Source: Globodera rostochiensis (lineage: Eukaryota; Nematoda; Chromadorea; Rhabditida; Heteroderidae). From it: a stretch of DNA of 64,000 nucleotides. The notes beneath the pieces are model-generated. The model was not told the origin of the DNA and did no database searches. It saw only the letters and a list, made by a program, of their open reading frames with translations. The stretch is taken from positions 1,360,449 through 1,424,448 of the forward strand of contig JAEVLN010000011.1 of the NCBI GenBank assembly GCA_018350325.1, read 5' to 3'. A program made the position numbers and the translations under genes. Positions 31,560 through 42,149 of this stretch are shown here, piece by piece. The number at the start of each line of letters is the position of its first letter. Position 1 is the stretch's first letter.

Positions 31560-33894
31560 TTGTTATAAAAGACATTTGTACCCAAGAGCACATTCCCTGC
31601 TCACACTTTGAACCTCTGCCGCAGTCAACAGCCGGTGAACAGGCGGAATTTGGTGGAACTGTAAGCGCCAAACACTTTGATCAAATCACAATCAAGAGCC
31701 ATTTCAACCAAACCAATCAATCAATGCTGTTTCACCCACCAATCATTTTGTGATCGATAATCGAACTGATCGATGATCACTCACCGGTCATTTTATAGTA
31801 ATGATCAACCCCTTTCCTACGAAGTATGTTGCTGATCAGTGATCACCCACCGGTCATTTTGGTGACACAAACGCCGTTGAGCAAGCTTGTACCAGTCAGG
31901 CACACGCACGTAACGTCCACCGACAGAAGAGCCAAGCGGTGCGGCACGCACTGAAATGAATCTGATTGATCACACCTTCCTGTTTGAATAAAAACTGATC
32001 ATCCCTCAATCAAACCGTTCTTACCCCCCCCCCTTTTTTACAGTAATGTTTTTTTGATTTTTCCCTACTCGGAACACAGACGCCACTGTTGTTGATCATG
32101 CTTGTCGGACATAAACACTGACGTTCACACATTGGAACCGCCGGCACATTGACGATTCATCACACAGGGCTAAATATTTAAAAATATTATTCTGAATTTG
32201 TCTTTTTTTAATCTACATACCTGTCCTGGTCCAACAATGTCGATGCATTGCCCTTGATACTCAATCTGATTGGCACGACAACCTGCACAAAAATTTGTGT
32301 ACAAACTTTTTTTTTAGAATTTTCCATTTTTTACCCGGCTGGCACACGCCGAATTGGTTGCGAATAAACGACCACGGGCATGTGGGCGGCATACATCGAG
32401 TGCCGGAAAAAACCTGAAAATAAAAACAAAAAATAGAAATTCCCCTCTAAAATGTAAAGGAGTGCCACGTTTAAAATCATTAAAAAAGAATAAATAAAAA
32501 TAAAGAACACTTGATTGTTCGGACATCGACATCGGCTCAGACTGCACAGCATTCCCGAGAAAACCGCATGTCAGTGACTCGAGTAAAGGCATTCACCTCC
32601 GGGCTGGACCGCTTTAATTGTGAATCACTTGAATATTTTTATGGGCCAAATTCACTGATCACGATCTGATTAATCCAATTTTAAGCCAGATCACTTAAAC
32701 CCCCAATTAAATAAGCTACCCGGTAAACAGATGCCGGTCACCTTGGAATATTAGCCGTGAGGGCACTAGTTTCCACTTAAATTAAATGTTCAACCATTTT
32801 TTTTTTTGTAAAAAAGCTAAGTAATTTAAATATTAAAACCCATCCGGGCCGGGATTCCGTCTGAATTTTTCAAGAGTCCCGACCTCGCATTGCGGAAAAT
32901 CCACGAAAAACGTCGAATTCAGACTTCCTAATTTTCAGGGGTTCTTTTCCCGCTCGAATTTCAATCCGAGTCAAATTTCGACTCATGACCATCTTGAATT
33001 GGCGAGATCGAGTTCCATACCATCGGACGGCAAATTGAATCAATTCCCCCCCCCCCACCCTTCCCTTGGATCCGGACTTCGGCACCGGAACCAAAATAAA
33101 TATAATTCAGAAGCTTTGTATGTTAAACCTTCAACAGACATAGTGTTTTGTACCAAGATTCATTGATTTGGTTAACTAACAAAAAAGTTACGATGTTTCA
33201 AACTTACCGGCGCCGAACTGGTTGCGTCGCGCCGAACTGACCCCTCCCCCCTCCCACCCTCTGACCTTGGCGACATTGGCCAATTTCGGCTATCCAAATT
33301 TCGCCTCGTCTCGTGCAGTTCCGGGCTGAGAAGGTGCAGGTGTGCCCGTCCAGCGGCACTTGCATGCCGTACACGCACCCGCAGATCAATTGAAGACAAA
33401 ATGCCTTTTAGGAGGGAAACAAAGGTTTCCGAAGATCCGATCCCCCAAAATAGCATATCACATTGTGAAAATTGGAGTTTGGCATTATTAAAATGGAACA
33501 TTTCATTTCTCAAGAATTGGGAAATGCTAAGATTATCAATTCATAAATTTTTTCTAAATCCCTTAATACCCCGGGCTCTTCGGCCGAGCACTGTTGATAG
33601 GTATTGGCATGGCGCTCCGGGGTTTGAGGCTGAAAAATGAATGTATTTTTATGATTTTTGTTTTAAGAAAATTTTCAAGAAACCGTAAATATAAAAAATT
33701 GATTTCAAAAAAAGAAATTAAACATAAAAATTGGTCTATAAAATAAAACGACGACGCACCGGACGAGCGCCGTTTCCTGCACATAAATTTGGCCACTTGG
33801 ACATGAGCCGGCGCTTGCACCGTTCTCCAACGCGGCAATGCATGCCGAACCGGCGTTCAGCGCGCCTTCGCGGCACTTGCACACGCCATCGCAA
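31560..33894 (-). pseudogene. EB-module (Cys-rich secreted/adhesion-type) gene, decayed
   Basis: Several minus-strand exons encode EB modules (repeats of 6-8 Cys with PG.xC and C.CP....NGVCV spacing). In order: 33894-33755 (CDGVCKCREGALNAGSACIA); about 33389-33270 ([18 protein letters not shown]); 32400-32330 (CMPPTCPWSFIRNQFGVCQP); 32283-32222 (GCRANQIEYQGQCIDIVGPG); 32170-32075 (PCVMNRQCAGGSNV, then CLCPTSMINNSGVCVPS); about 31950-31855 (APLGSSVGGRYV and CLTGTSLLNGVCV); and 31671-31580 (PPNSACSPAVDCGRGSKCEQ). Splice phases fit between 32330 and 32222. Frameshifts occur inside the 32170 exon (TGA after SNV) and the 31950 exon. EB modules are typical of nematode secreted or surface proteins. 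No signal peptide or transmembrane end was located. Confidence 0.6.
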
Positions 33895-34159
33895 CTATAA
33901 AAATGCTTTTTAATATTCACTTTTGAGGCGCGAACAGCCGCAAGCAAGTCAAGGTTGCCGCCGCTCATAACTCAAGCTTTTTTCAGACTCGAGCTCCAAA
34001 CTCGACTCGAAAAACTCGGAAATTTTGCCTCTCCTCCAACGAGAAACGCGACAAAAACTGTTGTTTTAAATCTAACAATTCTTAATTCAAAAAACTTAAA
34101 ATATTTGAATTCAGACTCCTAAGTTTTTTTTTCAATTTTAGTATTTTACATTTTTAATT

Positions 34160-34400
34160 ATTAAAAAAGGGATTTTTTTATTGTCATAAAAATTCTACAA
34201 TGCACGTGGATATCCGGTGCAGGAGCTGTCCGAACTGCAAACACCGTCATAAAAATTTTCAAATATATTTTTTTGAAAAAATGTACAAATTTTGCCTGGA
34301 GCAATGCCAACAACGATGGGCGGTGCGTAGCCTCCGGGGTCAATTTTACTAGGGGGCGGAGCCGGGCCGGCAATGGCTGGGCATGTTTAGGTGCTTTCAA
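34160..34400 (-). pseudogene. possible further EB-gene exons
   Basis: The minus strand reads PAIAGPAPPPSKIDPGGYAP, then IAPGKIC, and across a possible 50-bp intron SDSSCTGYPRAL, a spacing like the PGxxC...C part of an EB module. Splice sites do not fit cleanly. 34400-34930 is otherwise repeat-like and non-coding. Confidence 0.25.
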
Positions 34401-34944
34401 AACAAATTTTAGTTTTTTTTTATAAATTCCAAATTAACGAATAATATAAATTTTTTTTACCCATTTCGCCCGGCACGCATGTTCCCCGCTGGGCATGCGA
34501 GGGTTGGCTTTCCCGACCCGGGAACCCCGAGATCAATCCCCGAAACTGCCTTCCCCGACAACCCCGACTTTTCTTCGACCTTTCAACCCCGATCCCTGAC
34601 TTTTCCCTTGGGGAGCCAAGAGACTTCTCAGTCTGAGCTTCTCGACCCGTTTTTTTTTTGGGTTTCAAGCCCTGATTTTCTTTAGGCTTCTGATTTTAGT
34701 GAAGAAAAGGGGGAGGGGAGGGGGGCTTTCCACACAAAGAAGGGATAATTGGTGGATTACTCCGGATCCGACTTTTCACTTCTGGAACCCGGTGCCAAAA
34801 ATGTTTAGCATCGATGCAAAAATTGTTGAAATAACCAAGTATTGGATTCTCCAATTTTAGTTACGAAATTAGTCCAACCAAATAACTGCTAAGCCGGCCA
34901 CGAATAAATTTTAGACTTTTTTTTGGGCCCGGACTCCAAAGGAT

Positions 34945-35090
34945 CGCGATTGGGGGTCGGTTGGGCACCAGCGACGTTTAATGTCCATAACTCAACAGAA
35001 ATAAACAAATTTGGTACCAATCAAAAGCTGTATTGCACTTCAAAGGTCCTTGGCGCCCAACTGAACGACTCGACTCCCCCTCCCCGGGCG
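34945..35090 (+). repeat. partial copy of the 10040-10345 element
   Basis: TTGGGCACCAGCGACGTTTA, then AATTTGGTACCAATCAAAAG, then CTTGGCGCCCAACTGAACGA match both arms of the earlier element in the same order with the spacer reduced. Confidence 0.6.
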
Positions 35091-35114
35091 GAACAAACTC
35101 CGGGGCTCGGCCGC

Positions 35115-35441
35115 AACCACACCTGATGTGCTCGTCGCCCGTCTCGTTGCCTCCCATCGGTAGGTAGGCCGCCCTGTCACCACCAGATCCAGCCCGTATA
35201 TTTTCTTTCCTGAAATTTGTTATTATTATTTTTTAATTTTTCAGTATTTTTTTGCTCCGCCTCCTTTTCTGATCATACAATTGTACGCAATGTTTGTGCG
35301 TGCGTCGGCCATGAACCGGACGAACACGTCGCCTTTGCGATGGTCAAAGTTCAACTCCAACCCGCGCTCCGAGAACTGCTCGAAGTGCAGCTGTTCCGCA
35401 ACACACCGCCAAAACTTGTCCGGGTCGTCGATATATTTAAC
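35115..35441 (-). pseudogene. acetyl-CoA synthetase N-terminal exons, copy 1b
   Basis: Exon 35441-35279 is open and reads KYIDDPDKFWRCVAEQLHFE, then NFDHRKGDVFVRFMADARTN, then IAYN before a gtatga donor. This is the N-terminal ACS region (F-W ... W-x-x-x-F-D ... G-x-x-x-x-x-x-x-N). A second piece at about 35192-35115 contains a one-base-deleted version of WEGNETGDE, the next conserved segment. Confidence 0.65.
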
Positions 35442-35615
35442 CTGTAAAAAAATACGTCTAGTTTAATTCTAATTATCTTAGAATTTTTGTCGTGCCAAAT
35501 CTCGAAATTTCGGTGGTATATTCCAGCGGCTCTAGCAAATCTGACCCCGCAGGGCACTGACAACAAAAAATTGTTGGCATTTCCTTTGCGTTGTCGTCCC
35601 TCTTCTTTCCCCCAC

Positions 35616-35965
35616 CTGCTGGATGGGTTTGTTGCCACGGCCGCATCCGTCCGCCGTGACGAGCAGTCGCGCATGCGCGTGCACAATGCGTTGTGCCAAC
35701 GAGTCGGCCGTGAGGTCGACAACCAATGCATTGCACCAATGCGTGCGCAGGCCAACATTGCCACCGGCGGCTAACGATCATTGGCAAGAAAATGGCCACC
35801 ACGTCGCCGACACGGACGCCTCGGGCGCGCAGCGAAGCAACTTAATAATTTCGGATTTTCTCAAAGACTCCGGAAATCCGAGTCCGGTCGGCACCAACCT
35901 GATCAAGCAGTTTCTGATAAGTAAGCGGTCGTTCGTCCGCCTCGTTGCCCTCCCGCCGTCGGCCA
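35616..35965 (-). pseudogene. acetyl-CoA synthetase middle exons, copy 1a, frameshifted
   Basis: EGNEADERPLTYQKLLDQ (about 35960-35899) is followed after a short intron by exon 35840-35616: SLRARGVRVGDVVAIFLPMI, then in another frame VAMLACARIGAMH, then in a third frame LTADSLAQRIVHAHARLLVT and ADGCGRGNKPIQQ. This is the ACS order G-V-x-x-G-D-x-V-A-I ... ACARIGA ... L..RI ... ADG..RG. The two frame breaks rule out a product. It lies upstream (5') of the N-terminal exon, so the parts are out of order. Confidence 0.7.
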
Positions 35966-36789
35966 GCCGTATTTCGGGCTGGGATGGGGAACTTCCCCCA
36001 CCCCCTGCCCCTGGCTTAGTCCCGGTTGATTAGCTAAGAACAAAATTTTTCTTCAAATCGATTTTTATAAATAGCACAGTACAATCTTAGTACTGATACA
36101 TAAATAGCTACAAAGATATACACATCTACTTAAGAGTCCCGGTTCCAATCATCCCAAACAATTTATTTCGGGATTCCCGGTATTCGGAACCTACCTAATA
36201 GCAAACTAAAACCCAATTATTCAAAGGAAAAGAACTTCAACTCAATAATGTAGGCAAAGGGCAAAACGATCCCATCCACCCAAAGTGAACGGTGTGATGT
36301 TTTGCCTTTAGCATTTCTTCTGCCCACTTTTTGTCAATCCATTCACTGTGAAATATAATAGTAATGAATGAGAATAGTGGTGGATGGGATCGTCGCGCCT
36401 ATGGCGTATTCCCTTTCCCAAACGAAACTATACAAAAAAAGGTGAAATTCCTCCGACCGAGTTTTGATGCTATTGATCAAAGAATTGCTTAAATCCGGGT
36501 ATGAGATTCGATAAAAATGGCCCCCGGTCCCAATCAATCCCAACTATTTTTTTCGGGATCCCCGGGATTTCGGAACCTAATCTCCAAAAGTTATGCAAAA
36601 TATTATTTAATCTAATCTAAGAGCGCCCCCAATTCCAATCGATTAGAATAGTGGTAGGCCAAAGTGAAAGAAATGTTCTGGGATGGGATCGCGCCTGCGG
36701 CGTATTCTATCTTTCAAATGAAACTATGCAAAAAAATTCGTGGGAGTACAGACAGTGCCACGTCAATTTGTGGGAGTGCAGATTGAGGG

Positions 36790-36862
36790 TGCTCGAGTTT
36801 TCAAAAATTGTTCGAATTCGGGTACGGGGTTCGAATTAGTCAAAATGGAGGCAGATTTGGAT
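36790..36862 (+). repeat. dispersed 5' cassette ending in ATG (copy 4)
   Basis: GTTCGAATTCGGGTACGGGG, then TTCGAATTAGTCAAAATGGA. It opens a 74-codon frame (MEADLDSTTPEKLKKGPK) of unknown meaning. 36000-36790 has two related blocks with GATCCCATCCAC and GGGATCGCGCCTGCGGCG sequence, and no gene. Confidence 0.4.
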
Positions 36863-37071
36863 TCTACGACACCTGAAAAGCTCAAGAAAGGCCCTAAATG
36901 TGTTGTTTTTAAAACCGTGCCGATAGCCACGGGCGAGAAAGATTTGCAAGCAAAATTTAAAATAAACTTCCAATTTGGCGATCTGTCATTTGCGGGTGAA
37001 ATCCATCAAAATTCCTGCTGTTTTTTTGCTCAGAAACGCCATCTTTATTTGTTAGGGGTGTATTTTTAATC

Positions 37072-37225
37072 AAGGAAATCCAGGCTTTTTATGCTTGGAC
37101 CCGGGACCCTGGAACTGCACTTGGAGAAGGTGCCTGGATTCGATTTTCCTGGACAAAGTCCAGGATCGCTGAGGCTACACTTGACCTGGACTCTGGGTAC
37201 AGGAAAAACCAGGCCTGTACCCAGG
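37072..37225. repeat. CCTGGACTTTGTCCAGG word block, copy 1
   Basis: Self-complementary words (GGACAAAGTCCAGG, CTTGGAGAAGGTGCCTGG) just upstream of the TMEM258 start. An inverted relative is at 38165-38275. Confidence 0.55.
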
Positions 37226-37309
37226 TCCAGCACTGGCTCTAATAAATTTAAATTGTAACAATTTCAGCAAAACACGTAAAAGCCGGTAATTGCGATCTAT
37301 AAAAATAAA

Positions 37310-38485
37310 ATGGCTGTTGATATTTCAAAGATGGTGCCGTTTTCGCCACCGGTTTGTTTTTTTTTGGATTTGCAAATTTTGCGTTAGAAAATTGACTCAA
37401 AAAAAGGTTCAACAATGTGTACTAATGCAGATTGTAATGATCGAATTCATGCTTTCTAAATGCTTTCGAGGCCAAAATTGATTCCTGGAAATTTTTGGAC
37501 TTTCGACACAATGTTCAAATGCGTGTCCGGGTTGGGCACAACATTGTGCATTAGTACCAAACAAGGACTGAAATTTCATTTTTTGGCATTTCCGTTTTCT
37601 ATTTTTTAGCCTTTTAGTTAATAAATATGCTTTTTAGGTAAGCCAAGCGCTGTTCCCGCACCTGACCATTGTTTTGCTTGCCATTGGCCTTGTCTTCACC
37701 GCCTGGTTTTTTGTTCACGCGGTACTTTTTTGAGAATATTTGATCCGGCATTCAAAATAATGATTGAAAGAAGCTCTTTATGTCACAAAATCGGTTATCG
37801 AAAAAAACGGAAATTTGTTTAATTCCGGGTCCGGGGTTCGAAATTTGTCGAAAGAGAGTTCATGAGGAGAGAACCCCGTATGGACCTTTTTGTTGAGTTT
37901 TTAAAATTTCTTGTTTCTTATTAAATGGGGGTGAACAAATTAGAAAGCCATGCTTCCAAAAAACTATTAAAAACATTGTATAGATTTTTCTCAAAATTTG
38001 CTTTTCTACAAATTTGGGCTTTTGCGTTTTTCGAAGATACAGACCAAACAATTGGCTTTAATTCGGCTGGCTATGTGGTTAGAATTTGCTTAATATGATC
38101 AGTTCTGCATTTCGGTCCCGAAGTCCCGTAAAAATTTACGACTCTAATACCCCGTTTCGGGGAAGGACATTTCTGGGACCTGCTTGACCCTGAGTTTCTT
38201 GACCTGGACTTTGGTCCAGGAAAACGTGTCCAAGCACCTTCTCCAAATCCGGGTCCAGGAAATATGTAAAATGTCTAGAAATAACATTTCTGGGGGTTCC
38301 GGTTTGCCCCGTCATGACAAAAAGTTAGCGTATTCCATTTCGGCACCAACTTCTCGCTTTTTCAGGTGACCAGCACGATGAAGACGCGCAACCTGTTCAA
38401 GGAGTTGTTCATCGGCACTTTGGCTTCCAGTTTCCTTGGCTTTGGAACTGTTTTTCTGATGCTTTGGGTCGGCATTTATGTGTAG
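37310..38485 (+). CDS. TMEM258: TMEM258-like subunit of the oligosaccharyltransferase complex
   Basis: A small two-span ER membrane protein of the OST complex that N-glycosylates nascent proteins. Exons 37310-37351, 37638-37721 and 38366-38485 are all phase 0 and give 81 residues, close to the 79 of human TMEM258. The sequence reads [14 protein letters not shown], then [28 protein letters not shown], then [39 protein letters not shown]. The FPHL..VLLAIG..FTAWFFV and FLLLWVGIYV signatures are diagnostic. The usual FVYEVTST is FVHAVTST here, a change at the exon 2/3 junction. Intron 2 (644 bp) carries CCTGGACTTTGGTCCAGG words. The 3' part of exon 3 and the downstream region are duplicated at 52978-56870. 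Confidence 0.92.
38165..38275. repeat. CCTGGACTTTGGTCCAGG word block, copy 2
   Basis: In TMEM258 intron 2. Its reverse complement aligns with 37100-37190 (TTTGGAGAAGGTGC and CCTGGACCAAAGTCCAGG). Confidence 0.55.
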
Positions 38486-41440
38486 CAGGGACCAGCGACT
38501 TCCCTCACAATTTTGGGATCGATTTTTTACTATTGGAATTTTTTCGTTTTAACTATTTATTTTCTTTCCAACGATTTGATTGTCCTTCCTTTACAAATTG
38601 GCCCTATCGATTGGACATCGCCTCCAGAAAATTTGTTAATTTTTGTTACACATGCCGTTTTAATATATAAATTTGGATAAACTATAATTGGTATGGGTAC
38701 GATGGGTGAGAGCTCTGAATTTTATTATTTGTTTCGACTCCGAATTAGGAAAAAGATAGTAGTCGGATGTCAGACAAAAAAAAAGTGAGTTTCACACCCC
38801 TCCGGTGCAATTCTGGCACTATGCACACAGACAGACACGATCCCGCTTTCGAGAATATTTATTCACGAACCAATTGGCTTTTGATCAAGACGAAAAAAGA
38901 AAGGCCACAGCGCACAATAAAAGAGGCAAGGCATGCACTTGGTTTATACACAACAATAAAACGATGATGGGTGGTAAATGTTGTTTTATTCTGTTATTTG
39001 TTGCGCTGCGGGGCGTTCAGCGCGGCGGCACAAAGTGAAAAATAGAGGACGCATTGACGGGGTTGCTGCAAGGATTACGGCGCGACACTGGTGGACCACC
39101 AGCGGGACGACGTGCAGCGGTGGCACGCCGGTGTTGATCTACAGCGATTAAATGTGCCCGTTGCTGCACCGCACGGAACTCGGCCTCGTGGGCAACACGC
39201 TGCTGCTCCTGGCACAGACAAAAATGTGCAAGGCATAAAACGCGCAATTCGTTCACCTGTTCTCGCTCCCGATTGACGTCTGCTGCGCGCAACCGCGGTG
39301 CAGGCGATGGTGTGCGCGAACGTCGCGACGAATGACCGTTCTGTGCCGGCGACGAAACGGCCCGACGCCTGTGTGATGGAAAAGAAAATTGATCGATCGG
39401 ACAACATCCACCAAATTTGTGTAAAAACCATTCTCGATTATGCATTCTCCTCCCACCCTAACAGAAGTTTAGTGGAATTGAAATCACAAAAATTGTCCGC
39501 CCGATTACCTACCGATGATGGAGCGGATGCTTACATCGCTGACCATTACCGCTTCCGCTTTGGTGATGCTGCTTCTGCTGCTGAACTGGTTGAACACCCG
39601 TTCGATGAGGAGGCGGTTGCTGAACTGGTTGAACTCCCGTTCGAGGAGGAGGCGGCTGCTGAACTGGTTGAACTCCCGTCATCACTCGAGAAGGCGGCGG
39701 CATTCGAGCACCGCTCACCTCCAAACTGTGCGCGAAGCAAAAAACATTATATAAAATTTTTTTTCTGATTGATGGGTTCGCTCGCTCGAGACAATACCTG
39801 TGGTCGGCGTGTACTCCTTGGCCGTACAAATTGGGCTGGCAAAGTTGACACGATCTCATACTCCTCCAACTCGTGCTCGCGTGACTGCAACTCCAGCTCG
39901 CGCACCGACAACTCACGCTCGCGTCGAATGATGCTCAACTGCACAAAAAACAGATTTATGATAATAAATTAGCGTCCAAAAAGTAAAAAAAGTTTCATTT
40001 TGAAGGAAGAAAATGCCAAAAAAACAAACGGCATAAATCACTGAACTGCTCCACCTCTTCAGCGTCCCGTCGACACGCGTCGTCCAACTCTTCCTGACGC
40101 CCTTCCAACTTCCGCACCAAATCCTTATTCCGGCGAATGTCCTTCAGCAACGAGTTGATAAAACGCCTAAATTCCGCAATCAAACTCAAAATGAACCCAA
40201 AATTATGTCTTTGATTCCAAAAATAAATCCGAATTTTTTGTGGAACAAATCCGAAGCGCCTCCCCTTCCAAAACCTTCGATAGAAGTTCGGGTCGGGCGC
40301 AGCGTTGCGATATGCGCTGCCCAAAGTGCCCTGGCGAATTTGCGGACGACGAGAAAAGTCGTAAAGGGGCGGATAGTCGGACAGCGAATGCGACCGGCGA
40401 GTTGGCGACGACCGGTAAACGGAGTCCGGTATTGAAGGCGTCGTACGAACTGAAAAAGAAAGACATGGCATTGCTGCTACACAGTTTAGAAAATGAGCTG
40501 ATTGTGAGCAAGTCCAGTACTGCTCAACCCCCCCCCCCCCCCTCCAAAGGAGTAAAAAAATCGGTGTACAAATGCTAATTTGTTTGTTCAGAATTGACGA
40601 AATTTGGTGAGAAAATTGAGCTAAAACTGCAAAATTTTGCCAAATTTTTTGCTTGAGTAGTGGAACCAATATTTAGGAAAATTGTCCCCCCCCCCTCCCT
40701 TTTTTTGTTTTGTGTGAAACGGACTGTTTGTCGCTTACCAGTGCTGGGCGGACGAATGTGCGGACGACGGGAAAAGTCGTAAAGGGGCGGATAGTCGGAA
40801 AGCGAATGCGTCCGACGCGGTGACGGCGATGCGGGCCGACTGAGAGCGGAAGGAATCGCAGGCCTAAACAAGGGGAAAACCCCAAAATGTCTGAGCCTGA
40901 AAGCAATCAAAAAATTTGGGGTGGGAGGGGGGGGGGGAGGTGACTCGGCAAAAAAAAAGGGATTGGCCAGAAGGAAATTAAAAATTTGGATATTAAAACT
41001 CCTTTTAGAAATTGGCCGAATTTCTCCCCCCCCCCCGTCAATCAACCCCAAACCCAATTCAACTTAAATACAAACGTTCCATCGCCCGGGTACGGATGCT
41101 GCTGAATGCGGCGGCCTTTTTTTGAAATGTAAAAATTTTCTAAAAAAATAACACATTGTAAAAACAAAAAACTAATAACCAACCTCCACTCGTTCTTGCT
41201 GTTGTTGTTCGGCGTAAAATTGATTCTGCGTTCGATTAATCTCCGCTCGATTGTTCTCCGCTTGTCGCTGAAGTGCAACGAGTTCAGCTCGAGTTCGGCC
41301 GCCCACTGTGTCAGCGATCAGTTCGGAGAAGCGCTCTCCGTCCGACCCCACGCCATTGTCGTCGTCAACGCATCGTTCATTCACGAATTGTTCATTTGCA
41401 TTTTATCGTTGGCCATCTTTGCAGACGTGCTTCTAGTGTT
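38414..41440 (+). repeat. segmental duplication, copy 1
   Basis: From GCACTTTGGCTTCCAGTTT in TMEM258 exon 3 to the first exon of the coiled-coil gene (TTGTTCATTTGCATT). It aligns in direct orientation with 52978-56870 at very high identity over 38760-41040. Copy 1 lacks about 0.5 kb plus 0.25 kb of copy 2 and has one extra 39-bp repeat near 39600. Confidence 0.92.
39030..41425 (-). pseudogene. degraded copy of the coiled-coil gene at 53.6-56.9 kb
   Basis: Matches the second-copy gene exon by exon (ELIADTVGGRTRAELVALQR in exon 1; PRRTHSLSDYPPLYDFSRRP; RFINSLLKDIRRNKDLVRKL). The start is broken: the ATG frame reads MANDKMQMNNS then stop. A deletion joins the middle of exon 2 (RRIQQHPYPGDG) directly to the end of exon 4 (AACGTTTGTATTTAAG), removing exon 3. 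Confidence 0.75.
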
Positions 41441-41503
41441 CCCTTCTTACCCATGAAAAAAAATTTGAAAAAATTGTTTTGAAGAATTTAAACGTTTTTA
41501 ATT

Positions 41504-41655
41504 ACCGTATTTCCTCAAATAGAAGACCCGCGTCTTCTATTGTTCAACCCCTCTCCAAAGGGGTCTTCTATTAGGGGGGGGGGGGGGGGTCTTCTAATTG
41601 AGGGGGGTCTTCTATTGTTCAACCCCTCTCCAAAGGGGTCTTCTATTAGGGGGGG
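41504..41655 (+). mobile_element. left end of a TCTTCTATT/GGGG-word transposon
   Basis: Begins ACCGTATTTCCTCAAATAG after TTA, and repeats GTCTTCTATTAGGGGGG and TTCAACCCCTCTCCAAAG. Its continuation resumes at 45960 after the inserted hAT-like element. The minus-strand ORF at 46127-46278 may be the end of its transposase; the far end was not found and may lie beyond or within the satellite. Confidence 0.55.
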
Positions 41656-42149
41656 CAGGGTTGCCATGTCCAAAACCCAAAAACGTGGAAAACGAGTTCA
41701 AAACCGTGGAAAAAACGTGGAAAATTTTTTCAAAAACGTGGAAAAAACGTGGAAATTTTTTTAAGCCTTAATTTAATATAAAATTGCTCGAACAATCAGT
41801 AACTAACATATTTATCAACACATTTCACCATTTTGAGCAAATTTGGCTGAGAAAGGAAGTAATTATGGGCTTGGGGGCAAGCACAGCGTTTCATTTTTGC
41901 ATATTATTACCGCTGAACCCTTTCGCCAAGAGTATCGACGCGAAAAGAAAAATAAATAAAAAATACACTAATTTCAAAAATATTTCAACCCGCCCCCAAA
42001 AGCGCGCTAACACAACAACTCACATTAGTTGTCGACTGAATAATTTCGAAAGATTAAAATTATAAAATTTAAAACTGAGATAAGAAAATGTCGGACAAAG
42101 TTGAATGAAAAATCTTCATCCTCGCCAGGTCTTCACCATCCAAGCTGCC

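Noticed and set aside
36651..37069. 109-residue plus-strand gene
   Set aside because: Its first half is the repeated 5' cassette and the rest has no recognisable domain; kept only as a note on the cassette.
39515..39768. Plus-strand repetitive proteins (EELVELPFEEEA type)
   Set aside because: Antisense of the Pro/Gln-rich minus-strand exon of the coiled-coil gene; the repeat period creates open frames on both strands.
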